Positions 46,427 through 54,945 of a DNA stretch of 64,000 nucleotides are shown one piece after another; position 1 is the first letter of the stretch, and each line of letters opens with the position of its first letter. The stretch is from Corynebacterium sp. sy039 (GTDB lineage: Bacteria > Actinomycetota > Actinomycetes > Mycobacteriales > Mycobacteriaceae): the NCBI RefSeq assembly GCF_007904105.1, contig NZ_CP042325.1:1674001-1738000 (forward strand), given 5' to 3'. The notes under the pieces were generated by a model that saw nothing but the letters and a program-made list of their open reading frames with translations, made no database searches and was not told where the DNA came from. A program made the position numbers and the translations under genes.

Positions 46427-47935
46427 CTAACCTTGCCAACGCTCACGTTCAGCAACTTCACCATCGCCATAATCGTATTCATCAATCAAACCACGACGCA
46501 CCTGAGACTCGCGTTTACGCTCAGCTGCGGAACGACGATTATTGCGCAATAACCTGGCATCTTGACCACGACCAGCAAGCGTAGGATCTACCCCACCTGC
46601 CGTCGGCTCCCACTCAAAAGTAATTTCCCCTATGCTCACGCTACAACCCGCTTTAGCCCCAGCTTTCATTAACGCATCTTCAACGCCAATTTTGGCTAAG
46701 CGATCAGCCAGATACCCCACAGCCTCATCATTCTCAAAATCAGTTTGCCGAATCCACCGCTGTGGCTTCTCACCGATTATCAAGAAACCACCCTCAATCT
46801 CTGGATCAGGCTCAATACGGAACTGACTACCATCGCCACGCTTACGCACAGCTTGTGGGCGAATAATCTGCTTAGGCTCCATCTTTGCTACAGGACGTTG
46901 CTTACGATCTTGCTCCACAATCTCCAAAAGAGCATACTGCAACTCATCAAGACCTTTACGTGCTACTGCAGAAATAATGAACACTGGCCAGCCGAATTTC
47001 TCCTCTAAATCGTCTTTAAGGAACTCGGCTAATTCCAGAGCATCAGGAATATCAACCTTGTTGAGGATAATAATGCGCGGCCGCGAACGCAGATCCCCAA
47101 GAGTAGCATCCTGTGCCAATTCTGATTGATACGCCGCAAGTTCTTCCTCTAGAGCTTCAATGTCACTCATTGGGTCGCGCCCTGGCTCCATCGTGGCAGT
47201 ATCAACCACATGCGCCAACACTGCAGTACGCTCAATGTGGCGTAAGAAATCAAGCCCCAGCCCTTTGCCCTGCGACGCTCCGGGAACTAGCCCTGGCACA
47301 TCGGCAATGGTAAAAGTTTTATGCCCAATCTCTACCACACCAAGATTCGGCTGGAGCGTGGTAAAAGGATAATCACCAATTTTTGGTTTTGCTGCCGAGA
47401 GTACAGAAATCAACGATGATTTTCCGGCACTAGGAAAACCAACCAGTCCGACGTCAGCCATTGATTTGAGTTCAAGAACAATATCATGCTGCTCACCAGG
47501 TTCACCTTTGAGAGCAAAACCTGGTGCTTTGCGTACGCTCGACGCCAAAGCAGCATTACCCAAACCACCAAACCCGCCTTGTGCAGCAGTAAAACGCATA
47601 CCCACGTGCGTCAAATCAGCAAGTGTTTCGCCTTGTTCATTCAGCACAACTGTCCCTGGTGGAACCGCAAGGATGAGGTCTTCTCCTCTGGCACCATTGC
47701 GGTGATCACCTGCACCATTGCTACCGCGTTGCGCCTTGATATGAGGGCGATAGTGGAGATCCAAAAGAGTATGGATCTGGGCGGATACTTCCAGAATAAT
47801 ATCGCCACCATGACCGCCGTTACCGCCGTCTGGGCCACCCAAAGGCTTAAACTTTTCTCGGTGAATCGACGCACAACCATTGCCGCCGTCGCCAGCTGAT
47901 AAATGGAGCACTACTCGATCAACAAAACGCGCCAT
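46427..47935 (-). CDS. obg: GTPase Obg (CgtA), ribosome-associated
   Basis: A 502-residue GTPase involved in 50S subunit assembly and stress response. It has the Gly-rich Obg fold at the N-terminus ([32 protein letters not shown]), the G domain with [13 protein letters not shown] near residues 167-179, DVPGLV and NKVDIP, and the C-terminal OCT domain ([24 protein letters not shown]). A further tail of about 60 residues, rich in Arg and Glu, is typical of actinobacteria. The ribosome binding site AAGGTGG is good. Confidence 0.97.
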   Translation of the reverse strand: MARFVDRVVLHLSAGDGGNGCASIHREKFKPLGGPDGGNGGHGGDIILEVSAQIHTLLDLHYRPHIKAQRGSNGAGDHRNGARGEDLILAVPPGTVVLNEQGETLADLTHVGMRFTAAQGGFGGLGNAALASSVRKAPGFALKGEPGEQHDIVLELKSMADVGLVGFPSAGKSSLISVLSAAKPKIGDYPFTTLQPNLGVVEIGHKTFTIADVPGLVPGASQGKGLGLDFLRHIERTAVLAHVVDTATMEPGRDPMSDIEALEEELAAYQSELAQDATLGDLRSRPRIIILNKVDIPDALELAEFLKDDLEEKFGWPVFIISAVARKGLDELQYALLEIVEQDRKQRPVAKMEPKQIIRPQAVRKRGDGSQFRIEPDPEIEGGFLIIGEKPQRWIRQTDFENDEAVGYLADRLAKIGVEDALMKAGAKAGCSVSIGEITFEWEPTAGGVDPTLAGRGQDARLLRNNRRSAAERKRESQVRRGLIDEYDYGDGEVAERERWQG

Positions 47936-47989
47936 GACGCCACCTTTTTCATTCTTAATGGATTCTGTATCAGTCTACAGTAAAAGAAA

Positions 47990-48012
47990 AACACCCCTGA
48001 GTAAGGGGTGTT
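47990..48012 (-). terminator. Terminator after the rplU-rpmA operon
   Basis: AACACCCCT and AGGGGTGTT form a nine-base stem with a five-base loop. On the minus strand it is followed by TTTTCTTTT, so it is a textbook intrinsic terminator after rpmA. Confidence 0.9.
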
Positions 48013-48043
48013 AAAAGCTCACTAAACCTTAAGGTTGTATGGC

Positions 48044-48307
48044 TTATGCAGAAACAGCCTCTGGAACAATGTTCACAGTGCGACGGTTGCGCTTGGTGCT
48101 GAACTGTACTGCACCTGCTTTTAATGCGAACAAGGTGTCATCGCCACCGCGTCCTACATTCTCGCCTGGGTGGAACTTAGTGCCACGCTGACGAACGAGG
48201 ATTTCACCTGCGTTTACCTGCTCGCCGCCAAAGCGCTTTACGCCAAGGCGCTTGGCGTTGGAATCGCGACCGTTATTTGAGCTTGACGCACCCTTCTTGT
48301 GTGCCAT
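48044..48307 (-). CDS. rpmA: 50S ribosomal protein L27
   Basis: An 87-residue ribosomal protein near the peptidyl transferase centre. It starts [20 protein letters not shown] and contains [40 protein letters not shown], the complete L27 pattern. The N-terminus begins at the mature-type MAHKKG, so no cleavable extension as in Firmicutes is present. It is the second gene of the rplU-rpmA operon, 44 bases after rplU. Confidence 0.97.
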   Translation of the reverse strand: MAHKKGASSSNNGRDSNAKRLGVKRFGGEQVNAGEILVRQRGTKFHPGENVGRGGDDTLFALKAGAVQFSTKRNRRTVNIVPEAVSA

Positions 48308-48351
48308 GTGGATTCCCCTCCTTCGGGAAAAATCTAGAAGGTGGTTAGACC

Positions 48352-48657
48352 TTACTTAATGCCAGTAATTTTCACTACGGTCAGCGGCTGACGGTGACCT
48401 TGACGTTTCTTGTAACCAGTCTTGTTCTTGTACTTAAGGATCTTAATTTTTGGACCCTTAACGTGCTCAACAATCTCAGCTGAAACCTTTACTTTCTCAA
48501 GTTCTTCAGCTTTTGTGGTAACAGTTGCGCCATCGACGAGCAGAACAGGGGTGAGAGCCACGGACGAACCTGGCTCACCCTCGATCTTCTCGACCTTGAC
48601 GAGGTCACCTTCAGCAACCTTGTACTGCTTGCCGCCGGTCTTGACGATCGCGTACAT
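48352..48657 (-). CDS. rplU: 50S ribosomal protein L21
   Basis: A 101-residue ribosomal protein: [25 protein letters not shown], then a central beta domain, and [23 protein letters not shown] at the end, all typical of L21. It is the first gene of the rplU-rpmA operon and has a leader of about 90 bases with a stable hairpin. Confidence 0.97.
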   Translation of the reverse strand: MYAIVKTGGKQYKVAEGDLVKVEKIEGEPGSSVALTPVLLVDGATVTTKAEELEKVKVSAEIVEHVKGPKIKILKYKNKTGYKKRQGHRQPLTVVKITGIK

Positions 48658-48686
48658 ACGAGGGCTACCCCTTATCTAAAACTCGG

Positions 48687-48734
48687 ACTCTTTGAGCAAC
48701 ACATCACTCTCAAATGCAATCTGCTGCAAAGAGT
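48687..48734 (-). promoter_or_regulatory. Stable hairpin in the rplU 5' leader, possible L21 leader
   Basis: ACTCTTTG and CAAAGAGT form a perfect eight-base stem, extended by AGCA/TGCT beyond a one-base bulge, about 30 bases upstream of the rplU ATG. The loop is about 24 bases. Known L21 leaders of other bacteria bind the protein for autoregulation; this one shows no sequence match I can claim, so the role is inferred from position and stability. Confidence 0.45.
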
Positions 48735-48843
48735 ACTACTTAACAGAAACTTTCTTGCGTTTAGCATTCCATAACCAATAACCAACGAAAGCTAGCCAGG
48801 AAGAAAATGCTAAAACAGCGACTGTCAAAGACTACCCTTAAAA

Positions 48844-48867
48844 GCAGCCAAAACACAAACTGGCTGC
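48844..48867 (-). terminator. Terminator after rne
   Basis: GCAGCCA and TGGCTGC form a seven-base stem with a ten-base loop, followed on the minus strand by TTTTAA. It lies 20 bases beyond the rne stop and separates rne from the rplU operon. Confidence 0.75.
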
Positions 48868-48887
48868 CCTTGGGGCTAATAGCGGGG

Positions 48888-51857
48888 TTAATTATGCTTT
48901 CTCGTTACCCTACGTCGTCCACGACCCCGACCAGAAGTATGGGAGGTTTTCTGTTTCTCATAAACCTCAACAACATCTCTAGTAGCATTACCGACGCGCG
49001 TATCGCCTTCATCCATATGCTTATTTTTACGAACAACACGACGTCGATGTCTCTTTGCGCTCTCTCGCACACTCTGCTTAGTTTGCTTGGTTTGCTGCTC
49101 AGGGTGCGTCGTCGATGTCTGCTCAATCTCAATCACTTCAGCCTGCACCGCATGAGTATTTTTCCGCACCGCTCGACGACGCTTCACAGCCGCCCGAGAA
49201 GAACCTACTGTTTTTGTTTCTTCGGCCTGGGTTCCTCCCCTCACAGCCTCATGAGTCGCAGCCTCGTGCTGCTCATCAGTACGCTTTTCCTGTGCAGCAG
49301 CTGAATTCGCTCGGACTACACGACGACGCGACTGGGTACCGTGCTGGCGTTGTTTCCGATCAAACGCATAGTCGTCAGCTGGCAAGTAGTTCTGGGCAGA
49401 TGGCTCATCCGGGTCTTCCTCATGCGCACGTGCAAGCGCAGAATCAACAATATCGAGCACACTGGTATCCGCTGTTGTATTCGATCGTGAATTATCAGCA
49501 ATGACATCCTGTTCCACAGAATCCTCATCGGAATCGGTGTCCATATTCTTGATAACAGCAGCTGCCAATTCTTCGATACTACGCTTCGCCTTTGCTTTTG
49601 CTGGCTTTTCACTCGGTGCAACAGAATCTGCATCAGGGGTAGACTCTTGGTCCTGCTCTTGCGGTTTATCAAATGCAGACTCATCATAGTACTCAACGGG
49701 ATCTGCATGGACGATTACGCCACGACCTTCGCAATGTTGGCATTCCGTCGCAAATGTTTCTAGTAAACCAGTGCCTAAGCGTTTTCTGGTTACTTGGACA
49801 AGTCCTAAAGAAGTAACCTCGGAGATTTGGTGGCGAGTGCGATCCCGTCCCAGTGTTTCTTTGAGACGACGCAATACTAAATCTTGGTTTTCTGGCAGCA
49901 CCATATCAATGAAGTCAATAACAATCATGCCACCGAGATCACGCAAACGCATCTGGCGTACAATTTCCTCGGCAGCTTCCAAATTATTGCGCGTCACGGT
50001 TTCTTCAAGGTTGCCACCAGAACCAGTGAATTTTCCAGTATTAACATCAATGACGGTCATAGCCTCAGTGCGGTCAATAATCAATGTACCGCCAGAAGGC
50101 AACCACACCTTGCGCGATAATGCCTTTTCTAGCTGCTCATCAACCCGATACACCTCAAAAGCATTCTGCCCACCATGATCTTTAGGATTAAACCGAATGA
50201 GTTTATCGGACAAATCAGGAGCTACCGAAGAAATATATGCGTGGACGATATTCCATACACGCTTCCCCTCAACAATGAGTTCAGAAAAGTCCTCATTGAA
50301 TAAATCACGAATAACCTTGACCAGCATATTTGGCTCTTCGTAGAGGGTAACTGGCTTGGCACCTTTTGATTCTTTTTCTTTGTGAGAAAGCTCGTTAATA
50401 TGCTCCCACACATTATGCAAGCGCTGAACGTCGGCAGCGATAGCTTGTTCGCTTACTCCCTCAGCAGCGGTACGAATGATTGTGCCACCATTTTTCGGCA
50501 CCACACGACGCAAAATATCTTTGAGTCGCTTGCGCTCTGGCGCGGGCAATTTGCGGGAAATACCAGCAGAACGCCCCTCTGGAACATAAACTAAATAGCG
50601 CCCTGCCAAAGAAATCTGGGTAGTCAACCGAGCACCCTTTTGCCCAACAGGATCCTTAGTGACCTGCACTAAAACTTGGTCACCAGACTTGAGCGCATGC
50701 TCAATTTTTCGTGATTTTCCACCTAGTCCAGCTTGACGCCAATTAACTTCACCAGCATAAAGCACACCATTGCGTCCCTTACCAATGTCAATGAACGCTG
50801 CTTCCATGCTTGGTAACACATTTTGCACTCGCCCCAGGTAGATATTGCCAATCATGGAGGCCTGTGCCTCAGAGGTCACAAAATGCTCCACCATCATGCC
50901 ATCTTCAAGCACACATACTTGGGTCACTGACCCTGGATGGTCAGTACGTTCACGCTCACGCACAATCATCGTGCGCACCACAGATTCTCGCCGCGCTAAA
51001 AACTCCGCCTGCGACACAACATGGCGTTTCTTACGAGCTTCTTCACGCATTTCCGCACGACGACGTCGCTGTGCCTCCAAGCGGGTAGAACCATGAATAG
51101 ATACTGGTTCGGTAATTTGCTCCGCATCCTGTGAGTCTTGAGGTGTCTTAGGCGAAGTATCTGCACTCTCCTTGCGCGCTGCCTTGCCGACGTTGCTCGC
51201 ATTGTCCGCATTGCCTGCACTATCTGCACTGTCTGCATTGTCCGCAGAAGCAGCTAAATCGTCTTCTTCTGCATAATCCTCCAGCTCAGGCTCAGGCAAT
51301 TGTGGCGCCAGAAAAAGCGGAACAGCTGCACTAAGCGCTGCAAGGTCAGCCTCATCTGCTTTGTGCGGTGAGGAAGAATCTCCTGTGCCGGAGTCATTAC
51401 TCAAGCGCTGCTCTAACTCCTGTTCCACTTTCTGTTCAATTTGATGAACCTCATTTTCCACATTTTTTTCTACCTGATGACGCAATTTCTTTTTTTCTTG
51501 TGCATCATCAATTTTTTCATTGAGGTCTTTTTCTACCTTTTGCTCAATCTGATGAATCTCATTCTCGACATTTTTCTCAATCCGATGCCGTAATTTTTCC
51601 TCTGCCTCTGCACCATCACCTGCAGTTTCCCCCGTAGCGTCCCCCAACCACTCTATGACTTGCAATGCCTCCTGGCGCGAAAGATTGGATTGCGCCCGCT
51701 TCGCAATACCATGCTCCTGTAGCGAGGTCACAATATCTTTACTTGATCGGTGTAGATATTTTGCAAGCGCATATACTCGGATACTCTCACCAATACTCTG
51801 GTCTATCGACGCCTGGTCAAGCCGTGATTTCTTCTTTTTTTTATCGCTCACGATCAT
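48888..51857 (-). CDS. rne: Ribonuclease E/G
   Basis: An endoribonuclease of about 989 residues that starts mRNA decay and rRNA processing. The catalytic core in the middle has the S1 domain (SMIGNIYLGRVQNVLPSMEAAFIDIG), an RNase-H-like region, the DNase-I-like site with VIDVNTGKFTG and MIVIDFIDM, and the zinc link CQHCEGRG. The N-terminal extension (about 330 residues) starts with a Lys run and an IF2-N-like module (RVYALAKYLHRSSKDIVTSL), then two copies of a 24-residue charged helical repeat with a 36-residue period (residues about 89-112 and 125-148), and an Asp/Ala/Ser-rich stretch. The C-terminus is Arg-rich and disordered. The ATG at 51857 has GAGGAG only three bases away; the GTG at 51851 is an equally good start. 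Confidence 0.95.
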   Translation of the reverse strand: MIVSDKKKKKSRLDQASIDQSIGESIRVYALAKYLHRSSKDIVTSLQEHGIAKRAQSNLSRQEALQVIEWLGDATGETAGDGAEAEEKLRHRIEKNVENEIHQIEQKVEKDLNEKIDDAQEKKKLRHQVEKNVENEVHQIEQKVEQELEQRLSNDSGTGDSSSPHKADEADLAALSAAVPLFLAPQLPEPELEDYAEEDDLAASADNADSADSAGNADNASNVGKAARKESADTSPKTPQDSQDAEQITEPVSIHGSTRLEAQRRRRAEMREEARKKRHVVSQAEFLARRESVVRTMIVRERERTDHPGSVTQVCVLEDGMMVEHFVTSEAQASMIGNIYLGRVQNVLPSMEAAFIDIGKGRNGVLYAGEVNWRQAGLGGKSRKIEHALKSGDQVLVQVTKDPVGQKGARLTTQISLAGRYLVYVPEGRSAGISRKLPAPERKRLKDILRRVVPKNGGTIIRTAAEGVSEQAIAADVQRLHNVWEHINELSHKEKESKGAKPVTLYEEPNMLVKVIRDLFNEDFSELIVEGKRVWNIVHAYISSVAPDLSDKLIRFNPKDHGGQNAFEVYRVDEQLEKALSRKVWLPSGGTLIIDRTEAMTVIDVNTGKFTGSGGNLEETVTRNNLEAAEEIVRQMRLRDLGGMIVIDFIDMVLPENQDLVLRRLKETLGRDRTRHQISEVTSLGLVQVTRKRLGTGLLETFATECQHCEGRGVIVHADPVEYYDESAFDKPQEQDQESTPDADSVAPSEKPAKAKAKRSIEELAAAVIKNMDTDSDEDSVEQDVIADNSRSNTTADTSVLDIVDSALARAHEEDPDEPSAQNYLPADDYAFDRKQRQHGTQSRRRVVRANSAAAQEKRTDEQHEAATHEAVRGGTQAEETKTVGSSRAAVKRRRAVRKNTHAVQAEVIEIEQTSTTHPEQQTKQTKQSVRESAKRHRRRVVRKNKHMDEGDTRVGNATRDVVEVYEKQKTSHTSGRGRGRRRVTRKHN

Positions 51858-52048
51858 TTTCTCCTCATCGTGCCATAGCACTGTTCACCCAACTACAACC
51901 CCAGGAAAATAATCTGATAAACCGCTGCTCCGCAGGGCATAGGAGTAAAACGCACCAGCACTGTGTATGTATAACTATTCAATCTTGTTATTCAGTTTTA
52001 TTTAGTTGTCGTATCCCATTGTCTCATATTTTTCACTTCCCTACGCGA

Positions 52049-52078
52049 AAGCCCTGCGCATAAAAATGCACAGGGCTT
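52049..52078 (-). terminator. Terminator after ndk
   Basis: AAGCCCTG-C-GCAT pairs with ATGC-A-CAGGGCTT with one mismatch and a four-base loop, 30 bases past the ndk stop. The rest of the 190-base gap up to rne (51858-52048) holds only an AT-rich probable promoter for rne. Confidence 0.85.
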
Positions 52079-52108
52079 GAAGAAAAAAGTTCAGTATTCG
52101 TTATGGTT

Positions 52109-52519
52109 TTACAGGTTAGGGAACCAAATGCCGATCTCACGCTCTGCAGACTCTGGAGAATCCGAACCATGCACCACGTTCTCTGCGACGCTGAGGGCAA
52201 AGTCTCCACGAATGGTACCAGGGGTTGCCTTAGCAACTGGATCAGTACCACCAGCTAGCTGACGCCACGCGTCGATCGCTCGCTCGCCTTCCACGATACC
52301 GGCGATCAGCGGAGCTGAAGTGATGAACTCAACCAACTCACCAAAGAATGGCTTATCAGCGTGTTCTGCATAGTGCTTCTCAGCAGTCTCACGATCTGCA
52401 ACACGAAGATCGAGAGCCACAAGCGAAAGACCTTTGCGCTCAATACGAGAGATGATGTCGCCTACGTGTCCATTACGAACACCATCTGGTTTAATGAGGA
52501 TCAATGTACGTTCAGTCAT
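52109..52519 (-). CDS. ndk: Nucleoside diphosphate kinase
   Basis: A 136-residue enzyme that moves phosphate from ATP to other nucleoside diphosphates. It begins [26 protein letters not shown] and has the active-site segment [19 protein letters not shown], with the phospho-accepting His in NVVHGSD. It is complete. The order ndk-rne downstream of folC is conserved in corynebacteria; here a transporter relic and a phosphatase gene lie between ndk and the DUF4233-folC pair. Confidence 0.97.
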   Translation of the reverse strand: MTERTLILIKPDGVRNGHVGDIISRIERKGLSLVALDLRVADRETAEKHYAEHADKPFFGELVEFITSAPLIAGIVEGERAIDAWRQLAGGTDPVAKATPGTIRGDFALSVAENVVHGSDSPESAEREIGIWFPNL

Positions 52520-52682
52520 ATAAGCGAACTTACCTTAGTTATCCCCATCGTGCAGTTTTCGCACACCACAAATAAAAAATAACCGATATTTTTCGCCTCA
52601 TGCGGCAAGCACGATATTTTCGTGCGCCAACCTCTGCTGCCCGTGCTCAGCGATAGTCGCTGCACCTCTAGGAGCGAAACCA

Positions 52683-53006
52683 GTACCTCATGGGGATGCC
52701 CATCGCACTATGCATCATGGGTTTGGCTTGGGAGCTCTAGGGTTTTGTTCCTTGGCATCATGCGTGTTACGGATAACGCAATTAACCATTGTTAGTTTTT
52801 GTACTTTGGCCAGCGTCGACAAGCCTCATAAGGGCATAGCGAGTAGGCTTATCAATACTGCTCGCCAAAGCGGCACAATCTGTGGCACTGCAATGCTTGG
52901 CGGAATCTATTTAGCCAACGAGTCAGCACCACAGTGCGCTATAGCAATCGGGATAGCAGCAGTGGCGTTGATCTTCGGTTCCCTATTGAGCACCGCAACG
53001 AGATAA
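52683..53006 (+). pseudogene. Remnant of an MFS (DHA2-type) transporter, C-terminal part
   Basis: A frame ending at 53006 gives GFCSLASCVL, then KGIASRLINTARQSGTICGTAMLGGIYLANE and a last hydrophobic helix. That is the NTxRQxGxxxGxAxxG motif and final helices of a 14-TM drug antiporter. Upstream the same helix continues in another frame as LMGMPIALCIMGLAW before a stop, which indicates a frameshift near 52725. No start, ribosome binding site or first 400 residues exist here. It is thus a decayed fragment between ndk and the phosphatase gene, perhaps left by a deletion. Confidence 0.6.
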
Positions 53007-53014
53007 CCACACTA

Positions 53015-54283
53015 TTAAATGCCACTAACAGTAACTTTTCCTGCACTATCGACGCTCACCTTAGCAGCAAAAGCAGCCGCTAGGTTGATACGCTGCCAAG
53101 AACCACGCGGGCTTTGATCATCCAATGGTGAACCAGCAGGAGCCGCAGTTGCGCGTAGAATTTCAGCTCGCTGCTCATAGCTGAGCTCAGGATACTTGGC
53201 CAACAATAAATCAGGTGCAGCTTGTGGCACAATCATAGGCGCCTGCGTGTTATAGACTGGCGCAAAACCATAGTTCATGCGCTGTGTGTACTCGGCAACA
53301 GCGGCAGCAGTGCTGCGATATGCAGAATCACCAGCTATTACCTGTGCTAATGGTTTTCCAGCACGCCACTCTAATTCAGCACGCAATTCTGCCTTGGCTT
53401 GGTTGAGCGCATCACGCATACGTGGATCATTCCAGCGATCAGCAGCGGCAGCAGTACCAGTCATGCGACCACCAATAACATCGAGCGGATAGTGCACACC
53501 CATAACAGTACGATGATAACCAGCCTCAGAACCACGGGCGAGGATTTGTGGTGCCAACTCTGGCAACATTTGCGCAAGCAGAGTGGTAGTCCACGTGGCT
53601 TGGTTGGTATGACCAGAGGGGAAAGATTTAGAGGAAGCGTCGTAAAGCTCACGATCAGCTACTTCATAGCGGTGAATGCGCTCTGGAGCCACCACAAAAG
53701 GACGCTTATAACCATACAATTCTTTTTCTACAAAAGTAGAAGAAGCAAGCCCACCGGCACGGGCGAGATAACCATTGCCGAGCAAGAATGTTGTTTTAGG
53801 CAAACGATTCTCCGCAAGAGCCTGGCGGAAATAACCACCGAGTTCCCCACCGAGAGCATCCGAGAACGCAAGCAACACACCATCTTTATCCGCTAAGGCA
53901 TCTTTTTGCGCCTGTGCAACAAGTTGTGGATTGCTTGCAGCTGCATTGTTATTAGCAACTGTGATGTCAAGATTTTGCGCCATGATTTCAGGGTGATGTG
54001 CGCGCAAATCATCAAAGCCGGCGATAACATCGGCATAAACACCAAAGCTATAAGAGCTGATGTCTGAGATATACCCCGCAAGATAATCAGGAGTAAAAGG
54101 TTGCGGCACTGGTGCTCCTGGATGTTGCACAGGGGCTGGGTAACCAGGCAACAATTGTGCACCTTGTAGTGCTGGAATATCTAGTGCTGATGCTGGTGCT
54201 GCTGGTAGCACAAGTGGAGTTGCCAATGTTAAAGTGGCTAGGGCTACACTGCCAAGGCGCTGAGCAAGAGCTTTTTTATGCAC
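53015..54283 (-). CDS. Secreted acid phosphatase, PAP2 superfamily (class A-like)
   Basis: A 422-residue exported phosphatase. A signal peptide (MHKKALAQRLGSVALATLTLATPLV, cleavage probably after APASA at residue 33) is followed by the PAP2 catalytic motifs KRPF (193-196), SFPSGHT (220-226) and GYHRTVMGVHYPLDVIGG (255-272), with the active His in PSGH and HYPLD. Such enzymes remove phosphate from organic phosphates outside the cell and are common in corynebacteria. A Pro-rich N-terminal part of the mature protein may span the wall. The 212 bases upstream (54284-54495) hold its promoter region and nothing else seen. It converges on the MFS relic. Confidence 0.88.
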   Translation of the reverse strand: MHKKALAQRLGSVALATLTLATPLVLPAAPASALDIPALQGAQLLPGYPAPVQHPGAPVPQPFTPDYLAGYISDISSYSFGVYADVIAGFDDLRAHHPEIMAQNLDITVANNNAAASNPQLVAQAQKDALADKDGVLLAFSDALGGELGGYFRQALAENRLPKTTFLLGNGYLARAGGLASSTFVEKELYGYKRPFVVAPERIHRYEVADRELYDASSKSFPSGHTNQATWTTTLLAQMLPELAPQILARGSEAGYHRTVMGVHYPLDVIGGRMTGTAAAADRWNDPRMRDALNQAKAELRAELEWRAGKPLAQVIAGDSAYRSTAAAVAEYTQRMNYGFAPVYNTQAPMIVPQAAPDLLLAKYPELSYEQRAEILRATAAPAGSPLDDQSPRGSWQRINLAAAFAAKVSVDSAGKVTVSGI

Positions 54284-54495
54284 GTCAAACCTTTCTCCGC
54301 AAAACCTATGCCGTATCTGGATTGTTACGCCACGGTAATTCTCTACTGGTGTTTATCTCTTAGCTGATCCATCCTGTCAGACCTTTTGGAACCCTAATGG
54401 ATAAATGTAAAAAGAAAATGAACTGTGGCTTAAGTTCTTAGGTACTACACATAATTCACCAGTGCCCCCATAGGCAGCGCCCATAAGCAATAGTG

Positions 54496-54945
54496 CTACA
54501 TATGCTGTGTTGTTAATAAACCACGTTTCATCCGCTCAATAAGGTTTTTGCGCAAATAGAATAAATATGCCCATACAGCAATAAAAATGAAGGCAATAAT
54601 AGCCACACTCGGGTGCACAAAAATACCGATAAGAGCAAAAACCTGGATAATGACGTCGGCAGCAATAGCCCAACGAGTAAATTGCAGAAAACTCAATATG
54701 AGCATTGCTGTTGCCACTACAGTGATATAGCCCCAATTCACTGGAGTCCAATGGATACCATTGTCCACACGCAAAATCACAGTGAGAATAAGGTAAAAAC
54801 AGATGGACTCCATCATCATGGTGCCAGACATCACCCCACGCACACCTTTGAGCGGATCCTTTGCTGGCGCATGACCAGGGCCCAGTGGACCATATTCTAC
54901 TTCTTCTGCTTCTGCTACTGACTGTGCTGTAGCTTTTTCCCTCAT
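54496..54945 (-). CDS. DUF4233 membrane protein coupled to folC
   Basis: A 149-residue protein with a polar N-terminus (GPLGPGHAPAKDPLKGVRGVMSGTMMMESICF) followed by four membrane helices and a basic end. This is the DUF4233 family, found next to folC across corynebacteria and mycobacteria; its role is unknown. The ATG at 54945 has AAAGGA five to six bases upstream and overlaps the folC stop by four bases, so the two are coupled. Confidence 0.88.
   Translation of the reverse strand: MREKATAQSVAEAEEVEYGPLGPGHAPAKDPLKGVRGVMSGTMMMESICFYLILTVILRVDNGIHWTPVNWGYITVVATAMLILSFLQFTRWAIAADVIIQVFALIGIFVHPSVAIIAFIFIAVWAYLFYLRKNLIERMKRGLLTTQHM

Noticed and set aside
51833..51842. T run near the start of rne as a phase switch
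   Set aside because: The run encodes a Lys-rich start in frame and rne is likely essential, so frequent switching is improbable.
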